Origin: Streptomyces sp. NRRL F-525
GTDB taxonomy: Bacteria; Actinomycetota; Actinomycetes; Streptomycetales; Streptomycetaceae
Direction of reading: 5' to 3'
DNA: 64,000 nucleotides
Assembly (NCBI RefSeq): GCF_000716605.1
Contig: NZ_JNXE01000013.1
Coordinates: 62,001 to 126,000 of the forward strand
In this document: piece by piece, positions 45,701 to 55,549 of the stretch
Position numbering within the stretch: the stretch's first letter is position 1
Layout of the letters: each line of letters opens with the position of its first letter
Program-made: the position numbers and the translations under genes
Notes under the pieces: generated by a model
Database searches by the model: none
What the model saw: only the letters and a program-made list of their open reading frames with translations
Told to the model about the DNA's origin: nothing

Positions 45701-45972
45701 CGGTTACCTCCATGGCGGGTCCGCTGGTCGCGCTGCCACAGCTTGTAGGCCGTCATCGTGAGCACCGTCGAGATGAGCACCCAGAGCATCTGGTACCAGT
45801 AGAAGAACGGGATGCCGATGAACGTCGGGTCGAGCTTGGTGTAGGAGCCGACCCAGAGCAGCGCCACGAACGGCGCGACGAGGCAGACCGCGATGACGAC
45901 ACGGGCCGGTGTCACGACCGGTGCCGCGACGGGCGGTGCCACTTCGGGCGGTACTTCCGGCACATCTGACAT
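45697..45972 (-). CDS. DUF3311 small membrane protein, symporter partner
   Basis: The 91-residue protein has a Pro/Val-rich N-terminus, then two transmembrane helices with GIPFFYWYQMLWVLISTVLT, the DUF3311 hallmark. Such proteins accompany SSS symporters and are thought to be accessory subunits. It is the first gene of the two-gene operon and overlaps the symporter start (GTGA). Confidence 0.85.
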   Translation of the reverse strand: MSDVPEVPPEVAPPVAAPVVTPARVVIAVCLVAPFVALLWVGSYTKLDPTFIGIPFFYWYQMLWVLISTVLTMTAYKLWQRDQRTRHGGNR

Positions 45973-46120
45973 ATCGCGGCTCCGTCACCTTCGATGATCC
46001 CCTGTGTAATGCGGAGGCAATCTAGGTCACCGCGTCGCGCGAGCGGAAGACCTCATCCGTATATCGGCATGTCGATTCTGTGAAGACGTGACATCGGTGT
46101 CAAAGACGCGCCGAGCAGGC

Positions 46121-46333
46121 TCAACAGCAGCGGAAACCCTGGCGCGGGTCCGCCTCCTGCCGGTCCGTCCGCATCCGTTCGAAGTCGCGGCGGCTGGGGA
46201 CCACCGCGTCGGGGTGGTTCCGGCGTGCGTGCGTGACATACCGGTCGTACGCCGACTCGTCCATCAACTCCCGGACGTACCAACGCACTCCACCGACCAG
46301 CCGGTTAGCCGCCCGCGTCAGCGCCGACCGCAT
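46121..46333 (-). CDS. YbdD/YjiX family protein
   Basis: The 70-residue protein carries the family pattern YVRELMDESAYDRYVTHARR and SRRDFERMR, with a terminal FRCC. YbdD-type proteins are encoded next to CstA/BtsT pyruvate transporters and are needed for their activity in E. coli. Here it follows the CstA gene and overlaps its end by 29 bases. The role is inferred from that linkage. Confidence 0.85.
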   Translation of the reverse strand: MRSALTRAANRLVGGVRWYVRELMDESAYDRYVTHARRNHPDAVVPSRRDFERMRTDRQEADPRQGFRCC

Positions 46334-48446
46334 CGCGCGCCACCTCCTCCTTCTCCTCCCGGGTCGGGATCAGCCCGGCCGGTGCCACGATGTTCGACTC
46401 GACGTACGGCGTCTCGCTCAGCGTGGAGAGCGCGGGGCGGCGGATGTGTCGAACACAGACGCGGAGGGCGTCCGCGATCACGACCACGACCAGTACCGCG
46501 AGAATGGCCGAAAGCACCCCGTCCACCGTGGAGTTGGTGACGACGGTGTGCATGTCGTCCATGGACTTGGCGGGCGGCAGGACCTTGCCCGCGTCGATCG
46601 CGTCCTGGAACACGGACCGTTGCTTGAAGAAGCCCACCTTCGGGTCGCCGGAGAACACCTTCTGCCAGCTCGCGGTCAGGGTGACCGTCGCGTCCCAGGC
46701 GAGCGGAATCCCGGTGATCCAGGCCCACTTGAGGCGTCCGGACTTCACCAGGAGGGTGGTGCAGACGGCCAGCGCGACCGCCGCGAGGAGTTGGTTGGCG
46801 ATGCCGAAGATCGGGAAGAGCTGGTTGATCCCGCCGAGAGGTTCGTGGACGCCGACCCAGAGGAAGTAGCCCCAGAGTGCGCACACGATCGCGCTCGTCA
46901 GGGCCAGGCCCGGGCGCCAACTCACGTTCTTGAACGGCCTGTAGACGTTCCCGAGCATGTCCTGGAGCATGAACCGGCCCACCCGCGTGCCCGCGTCCAG
47001 CGCGGTCAGGATGAACAGCGCCTCGAACATGATCGCGAAGTGGTACCAGAAGGCGCGCAGGCTCCCGCCGGTCACCTTGGAGAAGATCTCCGAGACGCCG
47101 ACCGCGAGGGTGGGCGCCCCGCCGGTGCGGGACAGCAGGCTCGCCTCGTCGACGTTCTTCGCGGCCTGCGCGAGGTCGGCGGGGGAGATGTGGTAGCCCC
47201 AACTGCTCACCACCTGCGAGGCGTTCTGCACCGTCGTGCCGATCGCGCCGGACGGTGTGTTCATCGCGAAGTACAGACCCGGGTCGATGATGCTCGCGGC
47301 GACCAGGGCCATCACGGCGACGGACGACTCCATCAGCATGGCGCCGTAGCCGATCATGCGGATCTGGGTTTCCTTCTGGATCATCTTCGGGGTCGTACCG
47401 CTGGAGATGAGCGAGTGGAAGCCGGACAGGGCGCCGCAGGCGATCGTGATGAAGACGAAGGGGAAGAGCGAACCGGCGAAGACCGGGCCGTTGCCGTGCT
47501 TGGCGAAGTCGGTGACGGCGGGCATCTTCAGGGCGGGCAGGGCGACCACGACGCCGATCGCGAGCAGGCCGATCGTGCCGATCTTCATGAAGGTGGAGAG
47601 GTAGTCGCGCGGGGCGAGCAGGGTCCAGACGGGGAGGATCGAGGCGACGAAGCCGTACGCCACCAGCCAGATCACCAGTGTCGAGGGCGCGAGGGTGAAG
47701 GCGCCGGCCCAGGACGACTCGGCGACCCAGCGGCCCGCGATGAGGGCGAGCAGCAGCAGGGCCACGCCGATGAGGGAGACCTCGGAGACCCGGCCGGGGC
47801 GAAGCACCCGTAGGTAGAGGCCCATCAGCAGGGCGATCGGGATGGTCATGCCGATGGAGAAGGTGCCCCAGGGGGAGGAGGCCAACGCGTTCACGACGAC
47901 CAGGGCCAGCACGCCGAGCAGGATGATCATGATGGCGAAGGTGGCGATCAGCGCCGCCGCGCCGCCGAAGGGGCCGATCTCCTCGCGGGCCATCTGGCCA
48001 AGTGACCTGCCGTCGCGGCGGGTTGAGAAGAACAGCACCACCATGTCCTGGACCGCGCCCGCGAAGATGACGCCCACGATGATCCAGACCGTGCCGGGCA
48101 AGTAGCCCATCTGCGCGGCGAGTACGGGTCCGACGAGCGGGCCCGCCCCGGCGATCGCGGCGAAGTGGTGGCCGAGCAGGACGCGGCGGTCGGTGGGGTG
48201 GTAGTCGATGCCGTTGTCGAGGCGTTCGGCCGGGGTGGCCCGGGTGCCGTCGACCTTCAGGACCTTGTACGCGATGAACTTCGCGTAGAAGCGGTAGGCG
48301 ATGGCGTACGAGCCGAGGGCGGCGGCGACCATCCAGGCGGCCGACACGTTCTCGCCCCGCGCCAGCGCGAGCACGGACCAGCCCGCCGCGCCGACGAGCG
48401 CGACGAGGGTCCAGACGACGATGGTTCGGACGTTCGCGGTACGCAC
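46305..48446 (-). CDS. cstA: CstA-family carbon starvation/pyruvate transporter
   Basis: The 713-residue membrane protein has about 16 helices and the CstA hallmarks GHHFAAIAGAGPLVGPVLAA near residue 95 and CGALSGFHSLISSGTTPKMI near residue 330. E. coli homologues take up pyruvate or peptides. GTG 48446 is preceded by GGGAGGA. The YbdD partner gene overlaps its 3' end. It probably supplies carbon under starvation, together with the MctP-type system next door. Confidence 0.88.
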   Translation of the reverse strand: MRTANVRTIVVWTLVALVGAAGWSVLALARGENVSAAWMVAAALGSYAIAYRFYAKFIAYKVLKVDGTRATPAERLDNGIDYHPTDRRVLLGHHFAAIAGAGPLVGPVLAAQMGYLPGTVWIIVGVIFAGAVQDMVVLFFSTRRDGRSLGQMAREEIGPFGGAAALIATFAIMIILLGVLALVVVNALASSPWGTFSIGMTIPIALLMGLYLRVLRPGRVSEVSLIGVALLLLALIAGRWVAESSWAGAFTLAPSTLVIWLVAYGFVASILPVWTLLAPRDYLSTFMKIGTIGLLAIGVVVALPALKMPAVTDFAKHGNGPVFAGSLFPFVFITIACGALSGFHSLISSGTTPKMIQKETQIRMIGYGAMLMESSVAVMALVAASIIDPGLYFAMNTPSGAIGTTVQNASQVVSSWGYHISPADLAQAAKNVDEASLLSRTGGAPTLAVGVSEIFSKVTGGSLRAFWYHFAIMFEALFILTALDAGTRVGRFMLQDMLGNVYRPFKNVSWRPGLALTSAIVCALWGYFLWVGVHEPLGGINQLFPIFGIANQLLAAVALAVCTTLLVKSGRLKWAWITGIPLAWDATVTLTASWQKVFSGDPKVGFFKQRSVFQDAIDAGKVLPPAKSMDDMHTVVTNSTVDGVLSAILAVLVVVVIADALRVCVRHIRRPALSTLSETPYVESNIVAPAGLIPTREEKEEVARDAVGADAGG

Positions 48447-48547
48447 CGGGGAGTCCTCCCGTCCATGCGGCGACGGGAGGAACGTAGAGCAACCCGGGTG
48501 ACTCCGTAAGTCCCTTGGTCCTGTGGGCGCTTCAGTCGCGCCACGGA

Positions 48548-49394
<847 letters not shown>

Positions 49395-49400
49395 GCGCCA

Positions 49401-49416
49401 AGTGGTCTAGCGGAAG
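49401..49416. promoter_or_regulatory. dre-like half site, site 2
   Basis: AGTGGTCTAG is followed by a degenerate right half (CGGAAG). It lies six bases beyond site 1. Confidence 0.4.
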
Positions 49417-49524
49417 AGAGTACTCCGGCACCGTTGTTTTCGCTGCCTTCTTACTTAAAGGTTCCTGCATATGTAGGTCGCATAACGGCTGGTCAGGGGT
49501 GTTTCGGGGGCTCTTGACAGGCCC

Positions 49525-49540
49525 TGTGGTCTGGTCCAAG
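49525..49540. promoter_or_regulatory. dre (DasR box), site 3, overlapping the dasA promoter
   Basis: TGTGGTCTGGTCCAAG matches dre with one central substitution. TTGACA at 49514-49519 just upstream is the likely -35 element of dasA, so DasR bound here would block the polymerase. Confidence 0.7.
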
Positions 49541-49548
49541 CTCCCGGT

Positions 49549-49564
49549 ACTGGTCTACACCATT
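49549..49564. promoter_or_regulatory. dre (DasR box), site 4
   Basis: ACTGGTCTACACCATT matches dre closely. It lies about 60 bases before the dasA GTG. Confidence 0.75.
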
Positions 49565-49621
49565 GGTTCAGGTCCCGGCTCTTGGGCGGGAGGTGTGGCA
49601 GGCATCCCTGAGGAGGGTGGC

Positions 49622-50908
49622 GTGAAGCGCAAGCTGATAGCCGCGATCGGTATCGCGGGCATGATGGTCTCCATCGCGGCGTGCGGGGGCAACGACGACA
49701 AGGGCTCTTCGAACAGCGGCGCCGACGCCAAGGAGCTGACCGTCTGGCTCACCGTCGACGCGCAGAACAACTGGCCCCAGCTGGTGAAGGTGGCCGACGC
49801 GGCCGTGCAGAAGGCGCACCCGGGCGTCAAGATCAAGCACGAGTACTACGGCTGGCCGGACAAGAACACCAAGCTCGACGCGGTCCTCGCCACCGACAAG
49901 GCCCCCGACGTGGTCGAGATGGGCAACACCGAGATGCTGAGCTACATGGTCAAGGGCGCCTTCGCACCCGTGGACCCGGCCAAGTTCACCAACTCCTCCG
50001 CCTGGCTCGACGGCCTCAAGGCCTCCGTGACCTACGACGGCAAGACCTACGGCGTCCCGTACTACGCCGGTGGCCGCGTCGCCAACTGGCGCAAGGACAT
50101 CGCCGCTTCGGTCGGCGTCAAGGCCCCGCCGACGACGTACACCGAGCTGACCGCCGACCTGGACAAGATCCAGAAGAAGGAAGGCAGCAAGTTCAGCGCC
50201 TGGTACCAGCCCACCCGTGACTGGTACGCGGCCATGTCCTTCGTCTACGACGCCGGCGGCGCCATCGCCACCCAGTCCGGCAGTGACTGGAAGGCCAGCC
50301 TCTCCTCGCCCGAGTCCATCAAGGGGCTCAACGAGTGGAAGTCGGTCATCGACAAGTACATGCACGGCGACAAGACCAAGGACGAGTCCGACCGTTACAT
50401 CGTCTACGGCCAGGGCAAGGCGTCCATGATCTTCGCCGCCGCGTGGGAGGGCGCGACCGCCGCCGACCCGAAGAACGACAAGACCGGCGGCAAGCTGAAG
50501 ACCGACCTCGTCAACTTCGTGATGCCCGGCCCGTCCGGCAAGAACATGCCCGTGTTCCTGGGCGGTTCGGACCTCGCCATCCCGGTGAAGTCCAAGGCGC
50601 AGGCGCTCGCCGCCGAGTGGATCAACGCCTTCACCGGTCCGTCCGGCCAGAAGGGCCTGATGGCCAAGGGCAACCTGCCGAACAACAAGACCGACCTCGC
50701 GACGCTGAAGAGCGACCCCGCGACGGCGGTCCCGGCCACCGCGGCCGAGTCCAACTGGTTCGTCCCGATGGCACCGGGCTGGGGCCAGGTCGAGAAGGCC
50801 CAGGTCCTGCAGACGATGCTGCAGAACATCGGCACCGGCAAGCAGTCGGTCGAGGACGCCGCGAAGGCCGCGGACACCGCGATCGACAAGGTCATCAACA
50901 CCAAGTGA
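49622..50908 (+). CDS. dasA: Chitobiose-binding lipoprotein DasA
   Basis: The 428-residue protein has a short lipoprotein signal ending in SIAAC and a family-1 sugar-binding fold (LTVWLTVDAQNNWPQLVKVA; FAAAWEGATA). It matches DasA, which captures N,N'-diacetylchitobiose for the DasBC permease. GTG 49622 has AGGAGG nearby. A hairpin follows before dasB, which fits higher expression of the binding protein than of the permeases. Confidence 0.94.
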   Translation: MKRKLIAAIGIAGMMVSIAACGGNDDKGSSNSGADAKELTVWLTVDAQNNWPQLVKVADAAVQKAHPGVKIKHEYYGWPDKNTKLDAVLATDKAPDVVEMGNTEMLSYMVKGAFAPVDPAKFTNSSAWLDGLKASVTYDGKTYGVPYYAGGRVANWRKDIAASVGVKAPPTTYTELTADLDKIQKKEGSKFSAWYQPTRDWYAAMSFVYDAGGAIATQSGSDWKASLSSPESIKGLNEWKSVIDKYMHGDKTKDESDRYIVYGQGKASMIFAAAWEGATAADPKNDKTGGKLKTDLVNFVMPGPSGKNMPVFLGGSDLAIPVKSKAQALAAEWINAFTGPSGQKGLMAKGNLPNNKTDLATLKSDPATAVPATAAESNWFVPMAPGWGQVEKAQVLQTMLQNIGTGKQSVEDAAKAADTAIDKVINTK

Positions 50909-50915
50909 CCTGAGT

Positions 50916-50961
50916 GCGGGGCCCTGTTGGACACCTTGGTGTTCTCGGGGCAGGGCCCCGC
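50916..50961 (+). terminator. Hairpin between dasA and dasB (attenuator or mRNA stabiliser)
   Basis: An outer 11-bp stem (GCGGGGCCCTG/CAGGGCCCCGC) encloses a smaller inner stem (ACACC/GGTGT). It starts seven bases after the dasA stop codon. Confidence 0.65.
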
Positions 50962-51013
50962 GCCCCGGACGAAGCACGGCCGTACGACCTGAGGGATCGC
51001 TGAGGAGCGCGCG

Positions 51014-51997
51014 ATGAGTGCCGACACGACCACCCCTGCCAAGGTGCCGCCGCCGCGGCAGGCGCCCCCACCGCGCGTCTCCGACGCACCCCGCGGACGG
51101 CGGCCGTCGAGAGGGGCCGGGATCCCCTGGCTGCTGCTCGCGCCCTGTCTGCTCATCCTCGCCCTGGTCATGGGCTATCCGCTGGTCCGCCTGGTCACCC
51201 TGTCGTTCCAGTCCTTCGGCCAGTCCCAGCTGTGGGGCTTCAAGCCCGCCGAGTGGGTCGGCTTCGACAACTTCTCGGGCATCCTCGGCGACGGCGAGTT
51301 CTGGGGCGTCGTCGTCCGCACGATCGTCTTCGCGGCCGGCTCGGTCATCTTCACGATGGTCGCCGGCATGGCCCTCGCCCTGCTCCAGCAGAAGGTCTCC
51401 GGCTGGGTGAAGACCCTCATCAACGTTGTCCTGGTGGCCAGTTGGGGCATGCCGGTCATCGTCGCGACCACCGTCTTCAAGTGGCTCTTCGACTCGGACT
51501 ACGGCGTCTTCAACGCGCTGCTCAGCAAGTTGCCCGGCGTCGACATGATCGGCCACAACTGGTTCGCCAGCGGCCCGCAGGGCCTCCTCGTCATCATGCT
51601 GCTCGTGGTGTGGGGCGCGGTGCCCTTCGTGGTCATCACGCTCAGCGCCGGACTCACCCAGGTCCCCCAGGAGTTGGAGGAGGCGGCCCGCCTCGACGGC
51701 GCCGGCGCCTGGGGCGTCTTCCGGTACGTCACCCTGCCCATCCTCAAGCCGATCATCGTGATGCTCACGACCCTCTCGGTGATCTGGGACATGGGCGTCT
51801 TCCCCCAGGTGTTCGTGATGCGCGGCGGCCACCCCGAGGCCGACTTCCAACTGCTCAGCACCTATTCCTACGACCGTGCCTTCGTCGTCAACGACTACGG
51901 ACAGGGTTCTGCGATAGCCCTCGTCACGGTGGTGCTGCTGCTCGGGGTCGTCGCCGTCTACATGCGTCAGATGCTTCAGATCGGAGAGGTCGAATGA
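51014..51997 (+). CDS. dasB: ABC transporter permease DasB
   Basis: The 327-residue protein has six transmembrane helices after a Pro-rich cytoplasmic N-terminus. The EAA loop that contacts the ATPase reads EEAARLDGAGAWGVFRYVTL. It is one half of the chitobiose importer. ATG 51014 has GAGGA upstream. The operon has no ATPase gene; from the family the shared ATPase MsiK is expected. Confidence 0.93.
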   Translation: MSADTTTPAKVPPPRQAPPPRVSDAPRGRRPSRGAGIPWLLLAPCLLILALVMGYPLVRLVTLSFQSFGQSQLWGFKPAEWVGFDNFSGILGDGEFWGVVVRTIVFAAGSVIFTMVAGMALALLQQKVSGWVKTLINVVLVASWGMPVIVATTVFKWLFDSDYGVFNALLSKLPGVDMIGHNWFASGPQGLLVIMLLVVWGAVPFVVITLSAGLTQVPQELEEAARLDGAGAWGVFRYVTLPILKPIIVMLTTLSVIWDMGVFPQVFVMRGGHPEADFQLLSTYSYDRAFVVNDYGQGSAIALVTVVLLLGVVAVYMRQMLQIGEVE

Positions 51998-52857
51998 GCG
52001 CGCTCACGACCGATGCGCCCAAGACATCGGGTGGGGGCCGCCGTAGGCCGAAGCTGGGCTGGAACCTCCTCGGCCTGCTCGTCTTCGTCGTCGTCGGCTT
52101 CCCCCTCTACTGGATGCTCGACACGGCGTTCAAGCCGGCCAAGGACGCCATCGACCCGGACCCGAGCCTGCTGCCCACCGGCATCACGCTCGACAACTTC
52201 CGCCGGGCGCTGGACATCGCCGACTTCTGGGGCCCGGTCGGCCGCAGCCTCATCGTGTCCCTGTCGGTCGTCGTGATCGGCGTCGTCGTCGGCCTGCTGG
52301 CCGCGCTCGCCATCTCCCGCTTCGCCTTCCGGGGCCGCAAGATCGTGATCGTCGGCATCCTCGCGGTCCAGATGGTCCCGCTGGTCTCGATGATCATCCC
52401 GGTCTTCCTGCTGCTGAACGACCTCGACCAGTACGACAAGCTCTCGGGCCTGGTCATCACGTACCTGACCTTCATCCTCCCGTTCACGGTGTGGACGCTG
52501 CGCGGCTTCATCGTCAACATCCCGAAGGAACTGGAGGAGGCGGCCATGGTCGACGGCTGCTCCCGCACCGGCGCCTTCATCCGCGTGGTCTTCCCGCTGC
52601 TGGCCCCCGGCATGGTCGCCACCTCGGTCTACGGCTTCATCCAGGCCTGGAACGAGTACCTGTACGCCCTCATGCTGCTCAGCCAGGAGCACCAGACGGC
52701 GACCGTCTGGCTCGGCAACTTCACCACCAAGCACGGCACCGAGTACGCCCCGATGATGGCCGGCGCCACGATGATGGCCGTGCCGATCGTCGTCCTGTTC
52801 CTCATCGTCCAGCGCAAGATGGCCGCGGGGCTGACCGCGGGCGCTGTGAAGGGATAA
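51994..52857 (+). CDS. dasC: ABC transporter permease DasC
   Basis: The 287-residue protein is the second chitobiose permease, with six transmembrane helices and the EAA loop EEAAMVDGCSRTGAFIRVVF. Its ATG overlaps the dasB stop by four bases (ATGA), ensuring equal synthesis. The hexosaminidase gene follows after eight bases. Confidence 0.93.
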   Translation: MSALTTDAPKTSGGGRRRPKLGWNLLGLLVFVVVGFPLYWMLDTAFKPAKDAIDPDPSLLPTGITLDNFRRALDIADFWGPVGRSLIVSLSVVVIGVVVGLLAALAISRFAFRGRKIVIVGILAVQMVPLVSMIIPVFLLLNDLDQYDKLSGLVITYLTFILPFTVWTLRGFIVNIPKELEEAAMVDGCSRTGAFIRVVFPLLAPGMVATSVYGFIQAWNEYLYALMLLSQEHQTATVWLGNFTTKHGTEYAPMMAGATMMAVPIVVLFLIVQRKMAAGLTAGAVKG

Positions 52858-52865
52858 CACCACCG

Positions 52866-54362
52866 ATGACGACACTCGCCAGCGGTACAGACACCCTGAC
52901 GCGCGACGCCCTCACCGTCCTGCAACCGGGCTTCCCCGGCACCACGGCCCCCGACTGGCTGCTCCGGCGCCTCGGCGAAGGCCTGGCCTCGGTGGGTCTG
53001 TTCGGCCGCAACATCGCCTCCCCCGATCAACTGGCCGCTCTCACCGCCCAGTTGAGGTCGGAACGGGACGACGTGCTGGTCGCGATCGACGAGGAGGGCG
53101 GCGACGTCACCCGCCTGGAGGCCCGCACCGGCTCCTCCTTCCCGGGCAACCACGCCCTGGGCGCGGTGGACGACGTGGAACTGACCAGGGCGGTGGCCCA
53201 CGAACTGGGCCGCAGACTCGCCGCCTGCGGCGTGAACCTGAACTGGGCCCCCTCCGCGGACGTCAACTCCAACCCCTCCAACCCGGTCATCGGCGTCCGG
53301 TCCTTCGGCGCGGACCCGGAGTCGGTCGCCCGGCACACGGCGGCCTACGTCACCGGCCTCCAGTCGGCGGGCGTCGCCGCCTGCACGAAGCACTTCCCGG
53401 GCCACGGCGACACGGCGGTCGACTCCCACCACGCGCTCCCGCGCATCGACGCCGGGCCGACGGTCCTGGAACACCGCGAACTGCTCCCGTTCCGCGCGGC
53501 CATCGCCGCCGGCTCCCGCGCGGTGATGAGCGCCCACATCCTGGTCCCCACCCTGGACCCGGACCGCCCCGCCACCCTCTCCCTCCGCATCCTCACCGAC
53601 CTCCTCCGCGGCCAACTCGGCTACGACGGCCTCATCGTCACCGACGGCATGGAGATGCAGGCCATCGCCGCCACCTACGGCATCGAACGCGGCAGCGTCC
53701 TCGCGATCGCCGCCGGCGCCGACGCGATCTGCGTGGGCGGCGGCCTCGCGGACGACGAGACGGTACGACGGCTGCGGGACGCGCTGGTGGGAGCGGTACG
53801 GTCGGGCGACCTGCCGGAGGAGAGGCTGGCCGAAGCGGCGCAGCGGGTACGGGAGTTGGCCCGCTGGGCGGCTTCCGCCTCGCAGGAGGCCCCCGACCCC
53901 GCACCGGATGTGACGCGCGTCGACATCGGCCTCGTCGCCGCCCGCCGCGCCCTCACGGTCACCGGCGCCGAGGACTTCACCCCGCTCACCGCACCGCCGT
54001 ACGTCGCTCTCCTCACTCCGGTCGCCAACATCGCCGTGGGCGACGAGACCCCCTGGGGCGTGGCCGCGGAACTGGCCCGGCTGCTGCCCGGCACGGAGAC
54101 GGCCGGCTTCGCGGGGGACGACGCGGGGAGTGTGATCCTGCAGGCGGCGGGGACGCGGCGCATCGTGGCGGTGGTCCGGGACGAACACCGGCACCCCTGG
54201 ATGGCGGCCGCCCTCGACACCCTGCTGGCCGCCCGCCCCGACACCGTCGTGGTGGAGATGGGTGTACCGCAGGCACCGCCCCGAGGCGCCCTGCACATCG
54301 CGACTCACGGCGCGGCCCGCGTCTGTGGCCACGCGGCGGCGGAGGTCATCGCGGGCGCGTGA
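52866..54362 (+). CDS. Glycoside hydrolase family 3 beta-N-acetylhexosaminidase (NagZ-like)
   Basis: The 498-residue protein has the GH3 hexosaminidase signature KHFPGHGDTAVDSHHALP, with the acid/base His-Asp pair, and the nucleophile aspartate in LIVTDGMEMQ. No signal peptide is present, so it is cytoplasmic, suiting hydrolysis of imported chitobiose to GlcNAc. A C-terminal domain of about 120 residues follows the barrel. It lies eight bases after dasC, so it belongs to the das operon. Confidence 0.88.
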   Translation: MTTLASGTDTLTRDALTVLQPGFPGTTAPDWLLRRLGEGLASVGLFGRNIASPDQLAALTAQLRSERDDVLVAIDEEGGDVTRLEARTGSSFPGNHALGAVDDVELTRAVAHELGRRLAACGVNLNWAPSADVNSNPSNPVIGVRSFGADPESVARHTAAYVTGLQSAGVAACTKHFPGHGDTAVDSHHALPRIDAGPTVLEHRELLPFRAAIAAGSRAVMSAHILVPTLDPDRPATLSLRILTDLLRGQLGYDGLIVTDGMEMQAIAATYGIERGSVLAIAAGADAICVGGGLADDETVRRLRDALVGAVRSGDLPEERLAEAAQRVRELARWAASASQEAPDPAPDVTRVDIGLVAARRALTVTGAEDFTPLTAPPYVALLTPVANIAVGDETPWGVAAELARLLPGTETAGFAGDDAGSVILQAAGTRRIVAVVRDEHRHPWMAAALDTLLAARPDTVVVEMGVPQAPPRGALHIATHGAARVCGHAAAEVIAGA

Positions 54363-54409
54363 CGTGAGCCGGGGGAGCGACCCCGACCAGGGGAGCACCT
54401 CCGAAAACA

Positions 54410-54446
54410 CCGGTGCCGGGCCTTCCACGAGCGGGCCCGGCACCGG
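54410..54446. terminator. Hairpin terminator between the GH3 gene and nagB
   Basis: A perfect 13-bp stem (CCGGTGCCGGGCC and its complement) with an 11-base loop lies between the convergent GH3 and nagB genes. Confidence 0.75.
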
Positions 54447-54466
54447 CTTGTGCGGATATGAGACCG

Positions 54467-54582
54467 CGTCAGATTCCTTGCGGGTCGAGCTTGTTGAGGA
54501 AGCCGTGCCTCAGATTCCGTGCCGGTCAGGCTTGTTGAGGAACCGGTCCTCAGATGCCCTGCCAGTCCGGCTTGTTGACGAA
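54467..54582 (-). repeat. Three imperfect tandem copies of the nagB 3' end
   Basis: The last 30-odd bases of nagB, including the stop codon, occur three times. Stop triplets lie at 54550, 54510 and 54469, a period of 40 and 41 bases. The extra copies still encode variants of Phe-Leu-Asn-Lys and Gly-Ile-stop but lie outside the reading frame. Confidence 0.85.
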
Positions 54583-55335
54583 CGTGTGCCGGAAGTAGTC
54601 CGCGAGCTTCAGCTTGGACGCGGCACCCTCGTCGACGACGACCGTCGCGTGCCGGTGCAACTGGAGCGCCGACGCCGGGCACACCGCGGCGACCGGTCCC
54701 TCCACGGTCGCGGCGACCGCGTCCGCCTTGCCCTCGCCGGTCGCGAGCAGCACGAGGTGCCGGGCCTCCAGGATGGTGCCGATGCCCTGCGTGATGACGT
54801 GGTGCGGCACCTGCTCGATGTCGCCGTCGAAGAACCGCGCGTTGTCCACCCGTGTCTGCTCGGTCAGCGTCTTGATCCGGGTCCGCGAGGCGAGCGAGGA
54901 GCACGGCTCGTTGAACCCGATGTGCCCGTCGGTCCCGATCCCCAGTATCTGCAGGTCCACCCCGCCGGCTTCGCCGAGCGCCCGGTCGTACGCATCGCAC
55001 GCCGCCAGCACGTCCTCGGCGGTGCCGTCCGGCCCGAAGAAGGCGTCCATCCCGATCCCGAGCGGCTCCAGCACCTCGCGCCGCAGGACCGAGCGGTACG
55101 ACTCCGGATGCTCGGCGGGCAGCCCCACGTACTCGTCGAGCTGGGCGATCCGGGCCCGTGAGGTGTCCACGGCCCCGGCGCGGACCTTGGCGGCGAGGGC
55201 TTCGTAGATGGGCAGCGGCGTCGACCCGGTGGCCACGCCGAGAAGGGCGTCCGGCGTGCGCCGGAGCAGCTGTGCCATGGCCTCGGCGATGAGTTCGCCG
55301 CCCGACTTGGCGTCCGGAACGATGACAACTTCCAC
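54550..55335 (-). CDS. nagB: Glucosamine-6-phosphate deaminase
   Basis: The 261-residue protein has the NagB motifs: LLGVATGSTPLPIYEAL near residue 32, the DEYVGL acid near residue 67, ILGIGTDGHIGFNEP near residue 130 and a basic-patch lysine in GKADAVA. It converts glucosamine-6-P to fructose-6-P and ammonia and so controls the level of the DasR effector. A dre site lies 48 bases upstream. The 3' end is reiterated in tandem just after the stop. Confidence 0.94.
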   Translation of the reverse strand: MEVVIVPDAKSGGELIAEAMAQLLRRTPDALLGVATGSTPLPIYEALAAKVRAGAVDTSRARIAQLDEYVGLPAEHPESYRSVLRREVLEPLGIGMDAFFGPDGTAEDVLAACDAYDRALGEAGGVDLQILGIGTDGHIGFNEPCSSLASRTRIKTLTEQTRVDNARFFDGDIEQVPHHVITQGIGTILEARHLVLLATGEGKADAVAATVEGPVAAVCPASALQLHRHATVVVDEGAASKLKLADYFRHTFVNKPDWQGI

Positions 55336-55383
55336 GCTGGCCTGCCGTTCTGCAGAGGGGCTTCGAGGAGCCCGGAAGAGCTG

Positions 55384-55399
55384 TGTGGTTTAGACCAAT
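55384..55399. promoter_or_regulatory. dre (DasR box) between nagB and the SIS gene
   Basis: TGTGGTTTAGACCAAT matches the dre consensus in the right half perfectly. It sits between the divergent genes and could regulate both. Confidence 0.75.
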
Positions 55400-55549
55400 C
55401 CGCGCACCAATCTAACAGAGGAGGCCCTTGCCTCCCAGAGTTCGCCGCCTGTCCGAAAACCGGTAACCGCCCCACGGAGGCGCACCTCGCGCAGAGGGGG
55501 TGAAATGGACACCGCAGCACCGCCCCGACCGACCTCCGGAGGACCCCGC

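Noticed and set aside
46233..47813. A 526-codon plus-strand frame opposite cstA
   Set aside because: It is rich in Arg, Asp, Gly and His without any motif, typical of an antisense shadow; cstA on the minus strand is unambiguous.
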